Shown: positions 45,882 through 55,099, counted from the stretch's first letter. The stretch is 64,000 nucleotides of DNA from Rhodospirillales bacterium (GCA_016214125.1 JACRPC010000041.1:1-64000), one strand, 5' to 3'. Program-made: numbers and translations. The notes: generated by a model not told the origin, from the letters alone.

Positions 45882-47256
45882 CATCCTGATCGTCGATGAC
45901 GAGGCCGACATCCGTGGCCTGGTGGCCGGCATCCTCAAGGACGAGGGCTATGAATCGCGCGAGGCGGCGCACAGCGACGGCGCGCTGGCGGCGATCCGCG
46001 CCCGCCGCCCCAGCCTGGTGCTGCTCGACATCTGGCTGCAAGGCAGCCGTCTCGACGGCTTGGGCATCCTGGCGGCCGTCCGGCGCGACCATCCCGAGGT
46101 GCCGGTGGTGATGATGAGCGGCCACGGCACCATCGAAACCGCCGTGGCGGCGATCAAGGAAGGCGCCTACGATTTCATCGAGAAGCCGTTCAAATCCGAT
46201 CGCCTGCTCCTGATCATCGCCCGCGCCATCGATTCGGCGCGCTTGCGACGCGAGGTCGAGGAGCTGCGCCTCAAGGCCGGCGGGCTCGAGGAATTGGTGG
46301 GCGCCACGCCGGCGATCAACGCGTTGCGCCAGATGATCGACAAGGCGGCGCCCACCGGCTCGCGGGTGCTGATCTCGGGCCCGCCCGGCTCGGGCAAGGA
46401 GGTGGTGGCCCGCCTGCTGCACGCCCGCTCGCGGCGCGCCAACGGCCCCTTCGTCGCCATCAACTGCGCCGCGCTTCAGCCCGATCGGATGGAAATCGAG
46501 CTTTTCGGCACCGAGGGGCCGGCGGACGGCGCCGACGGCCCGCGCAAGATCGGCACCTTCGAGCAAGCGCATGGCGGCACCCTGATGCTCGACGAAGTGG
46601 CCGACATGCCGATCGAAACCCAGGGCAAGATCGTCCGCGTGCTGCAGGAGCAGACCTTCGAGCGGGTCGGCGGCGGCAAGGTCGAGGTCGATGTCCGGGT
46701 GATCGCCGCCACCAACCGCGACCTGCAGGCGGCGATCGCCGCCGGCCGCTTCCGCGAGGATTTGTTCTACCGCCTGAACGTGGTGCCGATCCGGGTGCCG
46801 TCCTTGCGCGAGTGCAAGGAGGACATTCCCCTGATGGCCCGCTATTTCATGGAGCGCGCCGCCAAGGCAGCCGGAGTGAGCCCACGCCCCTTCGGCGAGG
46901 ACGCCCTGATCGCCCTTAAGAACTACGACTGGCCGGGCAATGTCCGCCAGTTGCGCAACGTCGTCGAATGGCTGCTGATCATGGCGCCGGGCGAAACCCG
47001 CGACCTCATCCGCGCCGACATGCTGCCACCCGACGTCAGCGCCGTCACGCCGGCGGTCCTGCGCTGGGAGAAGTCGAGCGAGATCATGGGCCTGGCGCTG
47101 CGCGAGGCACGCGAGCTGTTCGAGCGCGAATATCTGCTCTCCCAGGTCTCGCGTTTCGGCGGCAACATCTCGCGCACCGCCACCTTCGTCGGCATGGAGC
47201 GCTCGGCCTTGCATCGCAAGCTGAAATCGCTGGGCATCGGCTCGGCGGAAGAGTAG
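45871..47256 (+). CDS. ntrX: response regulator NtrX lacking the GAFTGA loop
   Basis: The 461-residue protein has a receiver domain with phospho-Asp D53 (LLDIWLQGSRLDG), an AAA+ domain with Walker A GPPGSGKEVV (about 170-179), Walker B GTLMLDEVADMP and a C-terminal HTH region. Where NtrC has [10 protein letters not shown], NtrX has GTEGPADGADGPRKIG (about 212-228), so the sigma-54-contacting loop is missing. Such NtrX proteins are typical of alphaproteobacteria and likely regulate without direct sigma-54 remodelling. ATG 45871 is chosen. Confidence 0.94.
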   Translation: MAHDILIVDDEADIRGLVAGILKDEGYESREAAHSDGALAAIRARRPSLVLLDIWLQGSRLDGLGILAAVRRDHPEVPVVMMSGHGTIETAVAAIKEGAYDFIEKPFKSDRLLLIIARAIDSARLRREVEELRLKAGGLEELVGATPAINALRQMIDKAAPTGSRVLISGPPGSGKEVVARLLHARSRRANGPFVAINCAALQPDRMEIELFGTEGPADGADGPRKIGTFEQAHGGTLMLDEVADMPIETQGKIVRVLQEQTFERVGGGKVEVDVRVIAATNRDLQAAIAAGRFREDLFYRLNVVPIRVPSLRECKEDIPLMARYFMERAAKAAGVSPRPFGEDALIALKNYDWPGNVRQLRNVVEWLLIMAPGETRDLIRADMLPPDVSAVTPAVLRWEKSSEIMGLALREARELFEREYLLSQVSRFGGNISRTATFVGMERSALHRKLKSLGIGSAEE

Positions 47257-47265
47257 GGGACGGGC

Positions 47266-48639
47266 ATGAAAGTCATCATCTGCGGCGCCGGCCAGGTCGG
47301 CTACAACATCGCCCGCTATCTGGCGGGCGAGAACAACGACGTCATCGTCATCGACCAGCGGCCCGATCTGATCCGCAAGATCAGCGATTCCCTGGACGTC
47401 CAGGCGATTTTGGGCCACGCCTCGCATCCCGACGTGCTCGACCAGGCCGGCGCGGGCGATGCCGACATGATCATCGCCGTCACCGCCGCCGACGAAGTCA
47501 ACATGCTGGCCTGCCAGGTGGCGCATTCGCTGTTCAACGTGCCGACCAAGATCGCCCGGGTCCGCCATCAGGGCTATCTGCAGCCGATCTGGGCCAATCT
47601 CTTTTCGCGCGACCATCTGCCGATCGACGTCATCATCTCGCCCGAGGTCGAGGTGGCGCGCGCCGTCATGCGCCGCCTGCGCGTTCCGGGCGCCACCGAT
47701 GTCATTCCGCTCGCCAACGACAAGGTCCAGTTGATCGGCGTGCGCTGCACCGACAACACGCCCCTGGTCAACACGCCCCTGCGCCAGCTCACGGTGCTTT
47801 TCCCCGATCTCAACATCGTCATCATCGGCATCGTCCGCCAGGACAAGGCGATCGTGCCCAGCCCCGATGACCAGATGCTGCCCGGCGACGACATCTATTT
47901 CGTCGTCGACGCCACCCACACCGAGCGCGCCATGATGGCGTTCGGCCACGAGGAAAAGGAGGCGCGCCGGGTGGTGATCTTCGGCGGCGGCAACATCGGC
48001 CTCTTCCTCGCCCAGCAGATCGAGGAGCATGGCGGCGTGCGGGTGCGCGTCGTCGAGTTCAACAAGGAGCGCGCCGAATACGTCGCCAAGTCGCTGGCCC
48101 GCACCGTGGTCTTGAACGGCGACGTGCTCGACCCCGATATTCTCAAGGAAGCCAACGTCGCCGACGCCGAGACGGTGGTCGCCGTCACCAACGACGACGA
48201 GACCAACATCCTCTCGGCCCTGCTGGCCAAGCGTTACGGCGCCAAGCGGGCGATGGCGCTGGTCAACAAGAACACCTACTCGCCGCTTCTGGGTCCCCTG
48301 GGCATCGATGTGGTGGTGAGCCCCAGGGCGATCACGGTTTCCAACGTGCTCCAGCATGTCCGGCGCGGCCGCATCCACGCCGTCCATTCGCTCCACGAAG
48401 GGTTCGGAGAATTGATCGAGGCCGACGCCCTGGAAACCTCGGGCCTGGTCGGGCGGCCCTTGAAGGAAATCAAGCTGCCGGCCGGCGTCCTGATCGGCGC
48501 CGTGGTGCGCGAGGGCAAGGTGATCAGCCCGCGCGGCTCCACCGTTATGCAGGTCCACGACCGGGTGATCCTGTTTGCCGCCGCCAGCGCGGTCAAGAAG
48601 GTCGAGAAGATGTTCTCGGTCCGGCTGGAATATTTCTGA
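47266..48639 (+). CDS. trkA: Trk potassium uptake regulatory subunit TrkA
   Basis: The 457-residue cytosolic protein has two RCK modules. The first begins MKVIICGAGQVGYNIARYL and the second VVIFGGGNIGLFLAQQIEE; both are NAD(H)-binding Rossmann motifs, each followed by an RCK-C domain. It gates the TrkH/G potassium channel. No trkH is in this window. Its stop overlaps dat as TGATG. Confidence 0.95.
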   Translation: MKVIICGAGQVGYNIARYLAGENNDVIVIDQRPDLIRKISDSLDVQAILGHASHPDVLDQAGAGDADMIIAVTAADEVNMLACQVAHSLFNVPTKIARVRHQGYLQPIWANLFSRDHLPIDVIISPEVEVARAVMRRLRVPGATDVIPLANDKVQLIGVRCTDNTPLVNTPLRQLTVLFPDLNIVIIGIVRQDKAIVPSPDDQMLPGDDIYFVVDATHTERAMMAFGHEEKEARRVVIFGGGNIGLFLAQQIEEHGGVRVRVVEFNKERAEYVAKSLARTVVLNGDVLDPDILKEANVADAETVVAVTNDDETNILSALLAKRYGAKRAMALVNKNTYSPLLGPLGIDVVVSPRAITVSNVLQHVRRGRIHAVHSLHEGFGELIEADALETSGLVGRPLKEIKLPAGVLIGAVVREGKVISPRGSTVMQVHDRVILFAAASAVKKVEKMFSVRLEYF

Positions 48640-49496
48640 TGGCGCGCATCGCCTACGTCAACGGCCGCTACCAGCCCTTTGCCGACGCCCAGGTCCATAT
48701 CGAGGATCGCGGCTACCAACTGGCGGACGGAGTCTACGAGGTGGTGGCCGTCCATCAAGGCCGCCCGCTCGATGTCGGCCCGCATCTCGAGCGTCTCAAG
48801 CGTTCGCTTAGCGAGGTGGCGATCGCCTGGCCGCTGACGCCGACAGCGCTTCGCCTTATCCTCGATCGCATGATCCGCAAGAATCGGCTGGTCAACGGGC
48901 TGATTTACATCCAGATCACCCGCGGCGTGGCCAGGCGCGATCACGCCTTTCCCAAGCGCCGGATCAAACCGGCGCTCACCATCACGGCGCGCCATCTGGC
49001 TCCGACGCCCGATTGGGTGGTGGCCAAGGGCGTGCGGGTGATCACCCAGCCCGATCTTCGTTGGAAGCGCTGCGACATCAAGGCGGTCGGGCTGTTGCCG
49101 AACGTCCTGGCCAAGCAGGCGGCGCGCGCCCAGGGCGCCTTCGAGGCCTGGCTGGTCGACGAGAACGGCCGTATCACCGAAGGCGCCTCGACCAACGCCT
49201 GGATCGTCACCAAGAACGGCACCATCGTCACCCGACCGCTGGGGCCCGAGATTCTGGCCGGCGTCACCCGCCGCGCGGTGCGCGCCTTCCTCGCCAAGTC
49301 CCAAGGAAAACTGGTCGAGCGCCCCTTTACCCTGGCCGAGGCCTTGCAGGCCAAGGAAGCCTTCCTCACCAGCGCCACCAGTTGGGTGCTTCCGGTGGTG
49401 TCGATCGACGGTCACCCGATCGGCAACGGCCAGCCCGGCCCGGTGGCGCTAGGCCTTCGCGCCCAATACGCCAAGGAAGTCGCCCAATCCCGATGA
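48639..49496 (+). CDS. dat: class IV aminotransferase, D-amino-acid transaminase type
   Basis: The 285-residue PLP enzyme has the fold-type IV pattern: EDRGYQLADGVYEVV near the N-terminus, the Schiff-base Lys in RCDIKAVGLLPNVLAKQ, and DENGRITEGASTNAW. D-amino-acid aminotransferases make D-Glu or D-Ala for the cell wall, but branched-chain or aminodeoxychorismate activity cannot be excluded. It is coupled to trkA and to the HAD gene (ATGA). Confidence 0.87.
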   Translation: MARIAYVNGRYQPFADAQVHIEDRGYQLADGVYEVVAVHQGRPLDVGPHLERLKRSLSEVAIAWPLTPTALRLILDRMIRKNRLVNGLIYIQITRGVARRDHAFPKRRIKPALTITARHLAPTPDWVVAKGVRVITQPDLRWKRCDIKAVGLLPNVLAKQAARAQGAFEAWLVDENGRITEGASTNAWIVTKNGTIVTRPLGPEILAGVTRRAVRAFLAKSQGKLVERPFTLAEALQAKEAFLTSATSWVLPVVSIDGHPIGNGQPGPVALGLRAQYAKEVAQSR

Positions 49497-50143
49497 TCGC
49501 CAAACCCCGTTTGCTCATATTCGATTGGGATAACACGCTGATCGATTCCTGGCCCAGCATCAACCAGGCGATCAACGTCACCCTGCGCGCCATGGACCAG
49601 CCGGAATGGAGCCTCGAGGAAACCCGCGACCGCGTGGCCAAAAGCCTGCGCGACAGTTTTCCCGCCCGCTTCGGCGATCGCTGGCCCGAGGCGCGGCAGA
49701 TTTTCTACGATGCCTTTGAAGCCATCCACATCGACTGGCTTACCCCGCTTCCCTGGGCGGTCGCGTTGCTCGACGGCGTGGCCGAATTGGGCATCCCGAT
49801 GGCGGTGGTGAGCAACAAGAATGGCCGCTTCCTGCGCGAGGAGGCCAAACATCTCGGCTGGACCGAACGCTTTCACCGACTGGTCGGCGCCCAGGATGCG
49901 GCCAAGGACAAACCGGCGGTGGAACCGATTCGCTTGGCGATGGAGGGCACCGATCTGGCGCTCGGCCCCGACATCTGGATGGTGGGCGACGCGCCGATCG
50001 ACATGGAATGCGCAAGGAATGCCGGCATAAGCGCCCTCTTGTTGCGCGACGAGCCGCCGGGGCCGGAATTCGCCGGCAAAGAGCCCTTGCGGCACCTCGC
50101 CGATGGGCCGGCCTTGCTCAATTTGATACGAACCGTGGGTTGA
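49493..50143 (+). CDS. HAD-superfamily phosphatase
   Basis: The 216-residue protein shows the DxDxT motif in IFDWDNTLIDSWP, motif II VVSNKNG and lysine motif KDKPAVEP. The acidic motif is GDAPIDMECARNAG. It resembles phosphoglycolate-phosphatase-like HADs (Gph type), with a cap between motifs I and II. Substrate unknown. ATG 49493 overlaps the dat stop. It ends the operon before a 151-bp gap to hfq. Confidence 0.87.
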   Translation: MIAKPRLLIFDWDNTLIDSWPSINQAINVTLRAMDQPEWSLEETRDRVAKSLRDSFPARFGDRWPEARQIFYDAFEAIHIDWLTPLPWAVALLDGVAELGIPMAVVSNKNGRFLREEAKHLGWTERFHRLVGAQDAAKDKPAVEPIRLAMEGTDLALGPDIWMVGDAPIDMECARNAGISALLLRDEPPGPEFAGKEPLRHLADGPALLNLIRTVG

Positions 50144-50294
50144 TCCGGGTCAATACGTATCCAAATTCGGCGGGTTCACAGTTAGGCTGTTTGGTGCTAA
50201 AGAGCGCCTGGAGTGGAATCTTTAAGGCCCTGCCTGCCGGGGTCAATCAATAACACCCGAAAACAACAACCGAGAATGAAAGGGGCACTTACCC

Positions 50295-50552
50295 ATGTCA
50301 TCGGAAAAAAGCCAGAATGTTCAGGACGTCTTCCTGAACTACATCCGCAAGAACAAAACGCCTGTCACGATCTTTCTGGTCAACGGCGTCAAGCTGCAGG
50401 GCATCGTCACCTGGTTCGACAATTTCTCGGTCCTTCTGCGCCGGGATGGGCATACCCAGCTAGTCTACAAGCACGCCATCTCGACGGTGATGCCGGGGGC
50501 GCCGATCCAGCTCTTCGAACCGCCGGTCAAGGAAGGCGGCGGCGAGGAGTGA
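50295..50552 (+). CDS. hfq: RNA chaperone Hfq
   Basis: The 85-residue Sm-like protein starts [20 protein letters not shown] and has the Sm1/Sm2 motifs [20 protein letters not shown] and [12 protein letters not shown]. It pairs small RNAs with mRNAs. AAAGGGGC lies upstream of ATG 50295. The 151-bp leader contains ATACGTAT at 50153-50160. Confidence 0.97.
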   Translation: MSSEKSQNVQDVFLNYIRKNKTPVTIFLVNGVKLQGIVTWFDNFSVLLRRDGHTQLVYKHAISTVMPGAPIQLFEPPVKEGGGEE

Positions 50553-50574
50553 TCCCGCTCAACGGGACACGTCC

Positions 50575-51897
50575 TTGAGCGGCGATCGGCCGACGCTTGC
50601 GGCGGCAAAGATCACCACGGCTCTGATCGTTCATCCGCGCGCCAAGGCCGAGGGCTCGGCGGCGCGCGACGCCCAATCGCGCCTGGCGGAAGCCGTTGGC
50701 CTTGCCCAGGCGATCGCGCTGTCCGTGGTGGCGGCCGAAAGCGTGCCGCTGATTAAACCCAAGCCCGCCACCCTGTTCGGGTCCGGTACGGTCGAGCGCC
50801 TGGGCGAAATCGTCAAGGAACGCGCCATCGATCTGGCGGTGATCGATGCGCGCCTGTCGCCGGTGCAGCAGCGCAACCTCGAGAAGGCCTGGGGCTGCAA
50901 GGTCATCGACCGCACCGGCCTCATTCTGGAAATTTTCGGCGCCCGCGCCCGCACCCGCGAAGGTCGGCTTCAGGTCGAACTGGCGGCGCTCACCTATCAG
51001 AAAAGCCGGCTCGTTCGCTCCTGGACCCATTTGGAACGCCAACGCGGCGGCTTCGGCTTTTTGGGTGGTCCGGGCGAAACCCAGATCGAAACCGACCGCC
51101 GGCTGATCGGCGAGCGGATCGCCAAACTGGGCCGGGAACTCGACGAAGTCCGGCGCACCCGCGATCTGCACCGCCGGGCACGAAGGCGGGTGCCCTATCC
51201 GATCGTCGCCCTGGTCGGCTACACCAACGCCGGCAAATCGACCCTGTTCAACGCGCTCACGCGGGCCACCGTCTATGTCCAGGATCAGCTTTTCGCCACG
51301 CTTGATCCCACCATGCGCGGGCTCGATCTGCCCTCGGGGCGCACGGTGATCCTGTCCGACACGGTGGGGTTCGTCTCCGATCTGCCGCACGAATTGGTGG
51401 CGGCCTTCCGCGCTACTTTGGAAGAGGTTCTGGAAGCCGATCTCGTCTTGCATGTGCGCGACATCGCCCATCCCGACAGCGATTCACAAAAGAGCGACGT
51501 CGAGACGGTGCTGCGCGAACTGGGTCTGGAAACCGCCGTCGAGCAAGGCCTCTTGGAGGTCTGGAACAAGATCGATCTTCTGGCGGAAAGCGATCGCGAT
51601 CGCCTGCTCGAATCCCTGCTGCGCCAGAGCGGCGGGGTGGCGGTCTCGGCGCTCGCCGGCACCGGGCTCGATGATCTCAAAAGACGGATCGATGCCGTCT
51701 TGGCGGCGGCCCGCCATCAGGCGTCGCTCGACGTGCCGATCGGCGATGGCGCCGCCCTGGCCTGGCTCTACGCCCATGGCGAGGTGCTGGAACGGCGCGA
51801 CGACGACACCCACGCCCATCTGACCGTCCGGCTCGATCCGCCCGATCTCGACCGGTTCCGCCAGCGCTTCGCCCAAGGGAGTAGGGCCGGTGGTTGA
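50575..51897 (+). CDS. hflX: GTPase HflX
   Basis: HflX is a ribosome-associated GTPase that splits stalled ribosomes. The 440-residue protein has the N-terminal HflX domain with GSGTVERLGE, a glycine-rich RGGFGFLGGPGETQIETDRR linker, and G1 GYTNAGKST at about 215. DTVGFVSDLPHELV gives G3. The start is TTG 50575; the downstream frame has no better start. It follows hfq by 22 nt and overlaps the inositol monophosphatase gene by 8 bp. Confidence 0.94.
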   Translation: MSGDRPTLAAAKITTALIVHPRAKAEGSAARDAQSRLAEAVGLAQAIALSVVAAESVPLIKPKPATLFGSGTVERLGEIVKERAIDLAVIDARLSPVQQRNLEKAWGCKVIDRTGLILEIFGARARTREGRLQVELAALTYQKSRLVRSWTHLERQRGGFGFLGGPGETQIETDRRLIGERIAKLGRELDEVRRTRDLHRRARRRVPYPIVALVGYTNAGKSTLFNALTRATVYVQDQLFATLDPTMRGLDLPSGRTVILSDTVGFVSDLPHELVAAFRATLEEVLEADLVLHVRDIAHPDSDSQKSDVETVLRELGLETAVEQGLLEVWNKIDLLAESDRDRLLESLLRQSGGVAVSALAGTGLDDLKRRIDAVLAAARHQASLDVPIGDGAALAWLYAHGEVLERRDDDTHAHLTVRLDPPDLDRFRQRFAQGSRAGG

Positions 51898-52672
51898 TCC
51901 CAAGGTGGTCGCCGCCATCATCGCCGCCGTCGCCGGCGAGGTAATCCTGCCCCGCTTCAACAAGCTGGCGGCGCATGAAATCTCCAGCAAGAGCGGGCCG
52001 CGCGATCTGGTCACCATTGCCGATCTCGAATCGGAAAAGCTGCTGAGCGAACGCCTGACCGCGCTTCTGCCCGGCTCGTTGGTGGTGGGCGAGGAAGGGG
52101 TGGCGGCCGACCGGGCGGTGCTCGATCGCCTCGACGGCCCCAATCCGGTCTGGATTCTCGATCCAGTCGACGGCACGGTCAATTTCACCCAAGGTCTGCC
52201 CGCCTTCGGGGTCATCGTGGCGCTGGTCCAGCAAGGACGCACCGTGGCGGGCTGGATTCACGATCCGCCAGCCGGCCGCACGGCCTGGGCGATGGCGGGC
52301 GAGGGGGCCTGGATGGACGATCGCCGGCTTGCGGTGGCCGCCCCCGTGCCACCGGCCAAGATGGAAGGCGCCTTTTATTCCAAGAACCGGCTTAACCGCT
52401 TGGCGGCCGGGGTGGCGCGCCGCGTTTGCTCGGGCTGCGCGGCGCACGATTATCTGCGCGTCGTTGAAGGACGCCTGCATTTCGCGCTCTTCACCCGCAT
52501 GATGCCCTGGGATCACGCCGCCGGCGTCCTTATCCACGCCGAGGCGGGCGGCCATTCCGAGATCGTCGGGCAGGGGCCCTATCGGCCCAAACCGGCGGAA
52601 GGGATGCTGATCCTGGCACCCGATGTGAAAAGCTGGACCGAGCTGCGCGACCTGGCAGCAAGCCCCGTTTAG
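51890..52672 (+). CDS. inositol monophosphatase family protein
   Basis: The 260-residue protein has the Mg2+-dependent phosphatase motifs VVGEEG, ILDPVDGTVNFTQGLPAFGV and MPWDHAAGVLIHAEAGG. It starts at GTG 51890 within hflX's end. Substrate may be inositol phosphate, a related sugar phosphate, or 3'-phosphoadenosine compounds; sequence alone does not decide. Confidence 0.9.
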   Translation: MVDPKVVAAIIAAVAGEVILPRFNKLAAHEISSKSGPRDLVTIADLESEKLLSERLTALLPGSLVVGEEGVAADRAVLDRLDGPNPVWILDPVDGTVNFTQGLPAFGVIVALVQQGRTVAGWIHDPPAGRTAWAMAGEGAWMDDRRLAVAAPVPPAKMEGAFYSKNRLNRLAAGVARRVCSGCAAHDYLRVVEGRLHFALFTRMMPWDHAAGVLIHAEAGGHSEIVGQGPYRPKPAEGMLILAPDVKSWTELRDLAASPV

Positions 52673-52916
52673 GTCTTCCCCGAGGCCTTTTCCCTATAGT
52701 GGCGAACCGGCCAGAAATGGCCTATAGGGCTTCAATTTGGAGCCAAAGCGGCATCATCATTCGCTGCAAGGGGAATGGCCGTTACAATCGTCCACACTTC
52801 GGCGCCGGCTATCTTTGGTTGGCGCGGCGGCTTGATTGCGAACTCGTCACCCTTTCGGCGCCTGGAATCCGCGCTCACGTCCGCCGGCTGATTCCGATGG
52901 CGCAAAAAATTAAGCC
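52673..52916. other. 244-bp gap upstream of higBA with no convincing gene
   Basis: Short frames cross this stretch on both strands (for example 52699-52920 plus), but none has family-like sequence or a convincing ribosome site. A CTATAGTG motif is at 52694-52701. It may contain the end of a decayed gene; nothing can be named. Confidence 0.4.
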
Positions 52917-52944
52917 TTGATACGTATCGCATATCGGCGATAAT
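52917..52944 (+). promoter_or_regulatory. higBA promoter with palindromic operator candidate
   Basis: TTGATA (52917-52922) and GATAAT (52939-52944) with a 16-nt spacer form a plausible promoter. The perfect 10-bp palindrome GATACGTATC (52919-52928) overlaps the -35, a typical place for HigA autorepression. The predicted start near 52951 favours the toxin ATG at 52970. Confidence 0.6.
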
Positions 52945-52969
52945 GGCGGTCGCCAAGCGGGTTGGGTGG

Positions 52970-53251
52970 ATGATCGTCTCGTTTCAATGCAAGGAAACCT
53001 TGCGAATCTGGCAAGGCGCATCGAGCCGCAAGTTTCCCGCCGATATCCAGGACCGGGCCTTGCGGAAACTTCGCCAACTCGACGCCGCTCGCGGCCTGGA
53101 CGACTTGCGCAACCCGCCAAGCAATCGTCTGGAAGCGCTTAAGGGCGATCGCCTTGGGCAAATGAGCATCCGCATCAACGATCGATGGCGGCTCGGCTTT
53201 GTCTGGCGCGACGGCGACGCCTACGATGTCGAAATCGTCGATTACCATTAA
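52970..53251 (+). CDS. higB: HigB/RelE-like toxin of a toxin-antitoxin system
   Basis: The 93-residue protein begins MIVSFQCKETLRIWQ and has ALRKLRQLDAARGLDDLRNP, SNRLEALKGDRLGQMSIRIN and DRWRLGFVWRDGDAYDVEIV. This is the HigB (plasmid maintenance killer) subset of the RelE fold, an mRNA interferase acting at the ribosome. Toxin-first order and the gene for a HigA-type antitoxin 12 nt downstream confirm the assignment. An ATG at 52943 lies within the promoter and is rejected. Confidence 0.93.
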   Translation: MIVSFQCKETLRIWQGASSRKFPADIQDRALRKLRQLDAARGLDDLRNPPSNRLEALKGDRLGQMSIRINDRWRLGFVWRDGDAYDVEIVDYH

Positions 53252-53263
53252 GGGAGCCTTGCC

Positions 53264-53566
53264 ATGGCGCACCTTCGCAACCCGCACCCGGGCGAGATTT
53301 TGAAGGAGGAGTTCTTAAACGAGATCGGGTTGAGCCAAAACCAATTGGCGCAGGCGATCGGCGTTCCGGGAAACCGGATCCACGCCATCGTCAATGGCAG
53401 CCGCGACGTTTCCGCCGACACCGATTTGCGCCTGTGCAAGTTTTTCGGCTTGTCGGAAGGATACTTTCTTAGGCTCCAGAACGCCTACGACACCTTGGAG
53501 GCCAAGCGGCGGATCGCCGCAGACATCGCCAAGATCAAGCCGTTCAAGCCGTCGAAGGCGGCGTAA
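53264..53566 (+). CDS. higA: HigA-type antitoxin, XRE family
   Basis: The 100-residue protein opens HLRNPHPGEILKEEFLNEIG and carries an HTH (LSQNQLAQAIGVPGNRIHAI, residues about 22-42), matching HigA/VapI antitoxins. It neutralises HigB and represses the operon, probably through the GATACGTATC palindrome upstream. It is nearly end to end with the SDR gene on the other strand. Confidence 0.93.
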   Translation: MAHLRNPHPGEILKEEFLNEIGLSQNQLAQAIGVPGNRIHAIVNGSRDVSADTDLRLCKFFGLSEGYFLRLQNAYDTLEAKRRIAADIAKIKPFKPSKAA

Positions 53567-53568
53567 CG

Positions 53569-54339
53569 TTACTCGGTCCGCCGGCTGATGCCGATGCCGT
53601 TGGCGGCCTGCTGCACCGGCATCATTTCGATCCGGTTGATGTTGACATGGGCGGGCAGCGACACCGCCCAATAGGCGCTTTCGGCGATGTCCGAGGCGGT
53701 GAGCGGATCGACGCCCTGATAGACCTTGTCGGCGCGCTCGCGATCGCCATGGAAGCGGACCAGGGAGAATTCCGTCTCGGCCAGTCCCGGCTCGATCAGG
53801 GTGACGCGAATCTTGGTGCCCAAGAGATCGGCGCGCAGATTGAGCGAATACTGGGCGACGAAGGCCTTGGTGCCGCCATAGGCGTTGCCGCCGGTGTAGG
53901 GATAGACCGCCGCCACCGAGCCGATGTTGATCACATGGCCGCGGTCGCGCTCGACCATGCCGGGCAGCACGGCGCGCGTCACATACATCAGGCCCTTGAT
54001 GTTGGTGTCGACCATGGTCTCCCAGTCCGACAGCAGCGAGCGCTGCGCCGGCTCCAGCCCCTGGGCAAGGCCGGCGTTGTTGACGAGCACGCTCAGCTTG
54101 CGGAAGGGGCGGGGCAGGGTGGCCACCGCCTCCTCGACCGCCTTGTTGTCGCGCACATCAAGCGCGATGATGTGGGCGGGAACATCGAGCGTCTTGGCGA
54201 GTTTGGCCAGCCGGTCGGCGCGCCTGGCCGCCAGCACCAACTTGGCGCCCGCCCGGGCGAAGCGCTTGGCGATGGCGGCGCCGAAGCCCGACGAGGCGCC
54301 GGTCACAAACACCACTTCCTTCGACATGTCCCTCGTCAT
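53569..54339 (-). CDS. short-chain dehydrogenase/reductase (YdfG-like)
   Basis: The 256-residue SDR has the NADP-binding VTGASSGFGAAIAKRFARAG, NNAG at the centre, and the YxxxK active site in NAYGGTKAFVAQ with a catalytic Ser in NIGSVAA. It resembles 3-hydroxy acid dehydrogenases (YdfG, serine dehydrogenase type). ATG 54339 is supported by TAGGAGGA about 7 nt upstream. It follows the lipoprotein gene by 11 nt. Confidence 0.9.
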   Translation of the reverse strand: MTRDMSKEVVFVTGASSGFGAAIAKRFARAGAKLVLAARRADRLAKLAKTLDVPAHIIALDVRDNKAVEEAVATLPRPFRKLSVLVNNAGLAQGLEPAQRSLLSDWETMVDTNIKGLMYVTRAVLPGMVERDRGHVINIGSVAAVYPYTGGNAYGGTKAFVAQYSLNLRADLLGTKIRVTLIEPGLAETEFSLVRFHGDRERADKVYQGVDPLTASDIAESAYWAVSLPAHVNINRIEMMPVQQAANGIGISRRTE

Positions 54340-54350
54340 GCGCGTTCCTC

Positions 54351-54950
54351 CTAGCGAAGTTTGAAGGCGATCTTGGGCGCCGCCTGATCCCATTTCTGGA
54401 TCTTCCAGACATAGACGGTCAGCGCCCCTTGTTTCTGGGTCTCCTGGGCGTTGCTGTTCAGGGGCTGCGGCAGATCGGTGACCACCTTGAGCGTGCCGCC
54501 CGGCCGAATGCCGAGCTGCAGGGCGCGCTGGGCGTCGTCGGCCGACAGGGCCGAGCCGCGGATGGTCACGATTCCCTGCTTGTCCAATTTCATCGACAGG
54601 ATGTCCGAGTTTCGGCGCACGAAGGTGTAAAGCACGCTGCCTTCCAGCTTCTCGCTGTGCTTGTAGCGGACCTTGAACTGGCCCTTGCCCTGCGGTTGGA
54701 CCTCGGCAAAGCCGCTGTCGCGGCGCAAATCGCGCTCGAGAACTTGCATTTTCTGGCGCTGCTCGTCGGGCGACAGGTTCTTGGACGATATCTCATAGAC
54801 CAGCGGCGCGTAGATCAGCAGGCCTTGAAAGGAGATGGTGAAAGTCCCGTCGCGCAGGATGCGGATTTCGGCGTCGAACTGGTTGGGCAGATAGCAGCCG
54901 CCAAGCCCAAAAAGGACGAGAACGAGGAAGAGAATTCTCGATAAACGCAT
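54351..54950 (-). CDS. lipoprotein of unknown function, LppM-like
   Basis: The 199-residue product has a lipoprotein signal (ILFLVLVLFGLGGC, Cys at about 19). It contains FDAEIRILRDGTFTISFQG, an alpha/beta middle, and a C-terminal YVWKIQKWDQAAPKIAFKLR. This weakly recalls LppM/DUF3153-type lipoproteins. It is otherwise unrecognised. ATG 54950 is favoured over the upstream ATG because the signal then starts MRLSRILF. Probably co-transcribed with the SDR. Confidence 0.75.
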   Translation of the reverse strand: MRLSRILFLVLVLFGLGGCYLPNQFDAEIRILRDGTFTISFQGLLIYAPLVYEISSKNLSPDEQRQKMQVLERDLRRDSGFAEVQPQGKGQFKVRYKHSEKLEGSVLYTFVRRNSDILSMKLDKQGIVTIRGSALSADDAQRALQLGIRPGGTLKVVTDLPQPLNSNAQETQKQGALTVYVWKIQKWDQAAPKIAFKLR

Positions 54951-55099
54951 GCCGCGGACGATCCGATGAAATGTCCGACCTTTCATAGCACAAGAGGAAG
55001 GGCAGCGGCCATCGCCCCGGAATCGGGAGTCGAAGTTCCCACAAATAAGAAATAATATTGCTTGTATTTATCATATGATTACCGTACAGTGCTACAACC

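Noticed and set aside
45751-48558. 935-codon open frame antisense to ntrX and trkA
   Set aside because: Same shadow pattern; both sense genes have complete catalytic and binding motifs.
52699-52920. 73-codon frame before higBA
   Set aside because: No family similarity, no clear ribosome site, and it runs into the higBA promoter.
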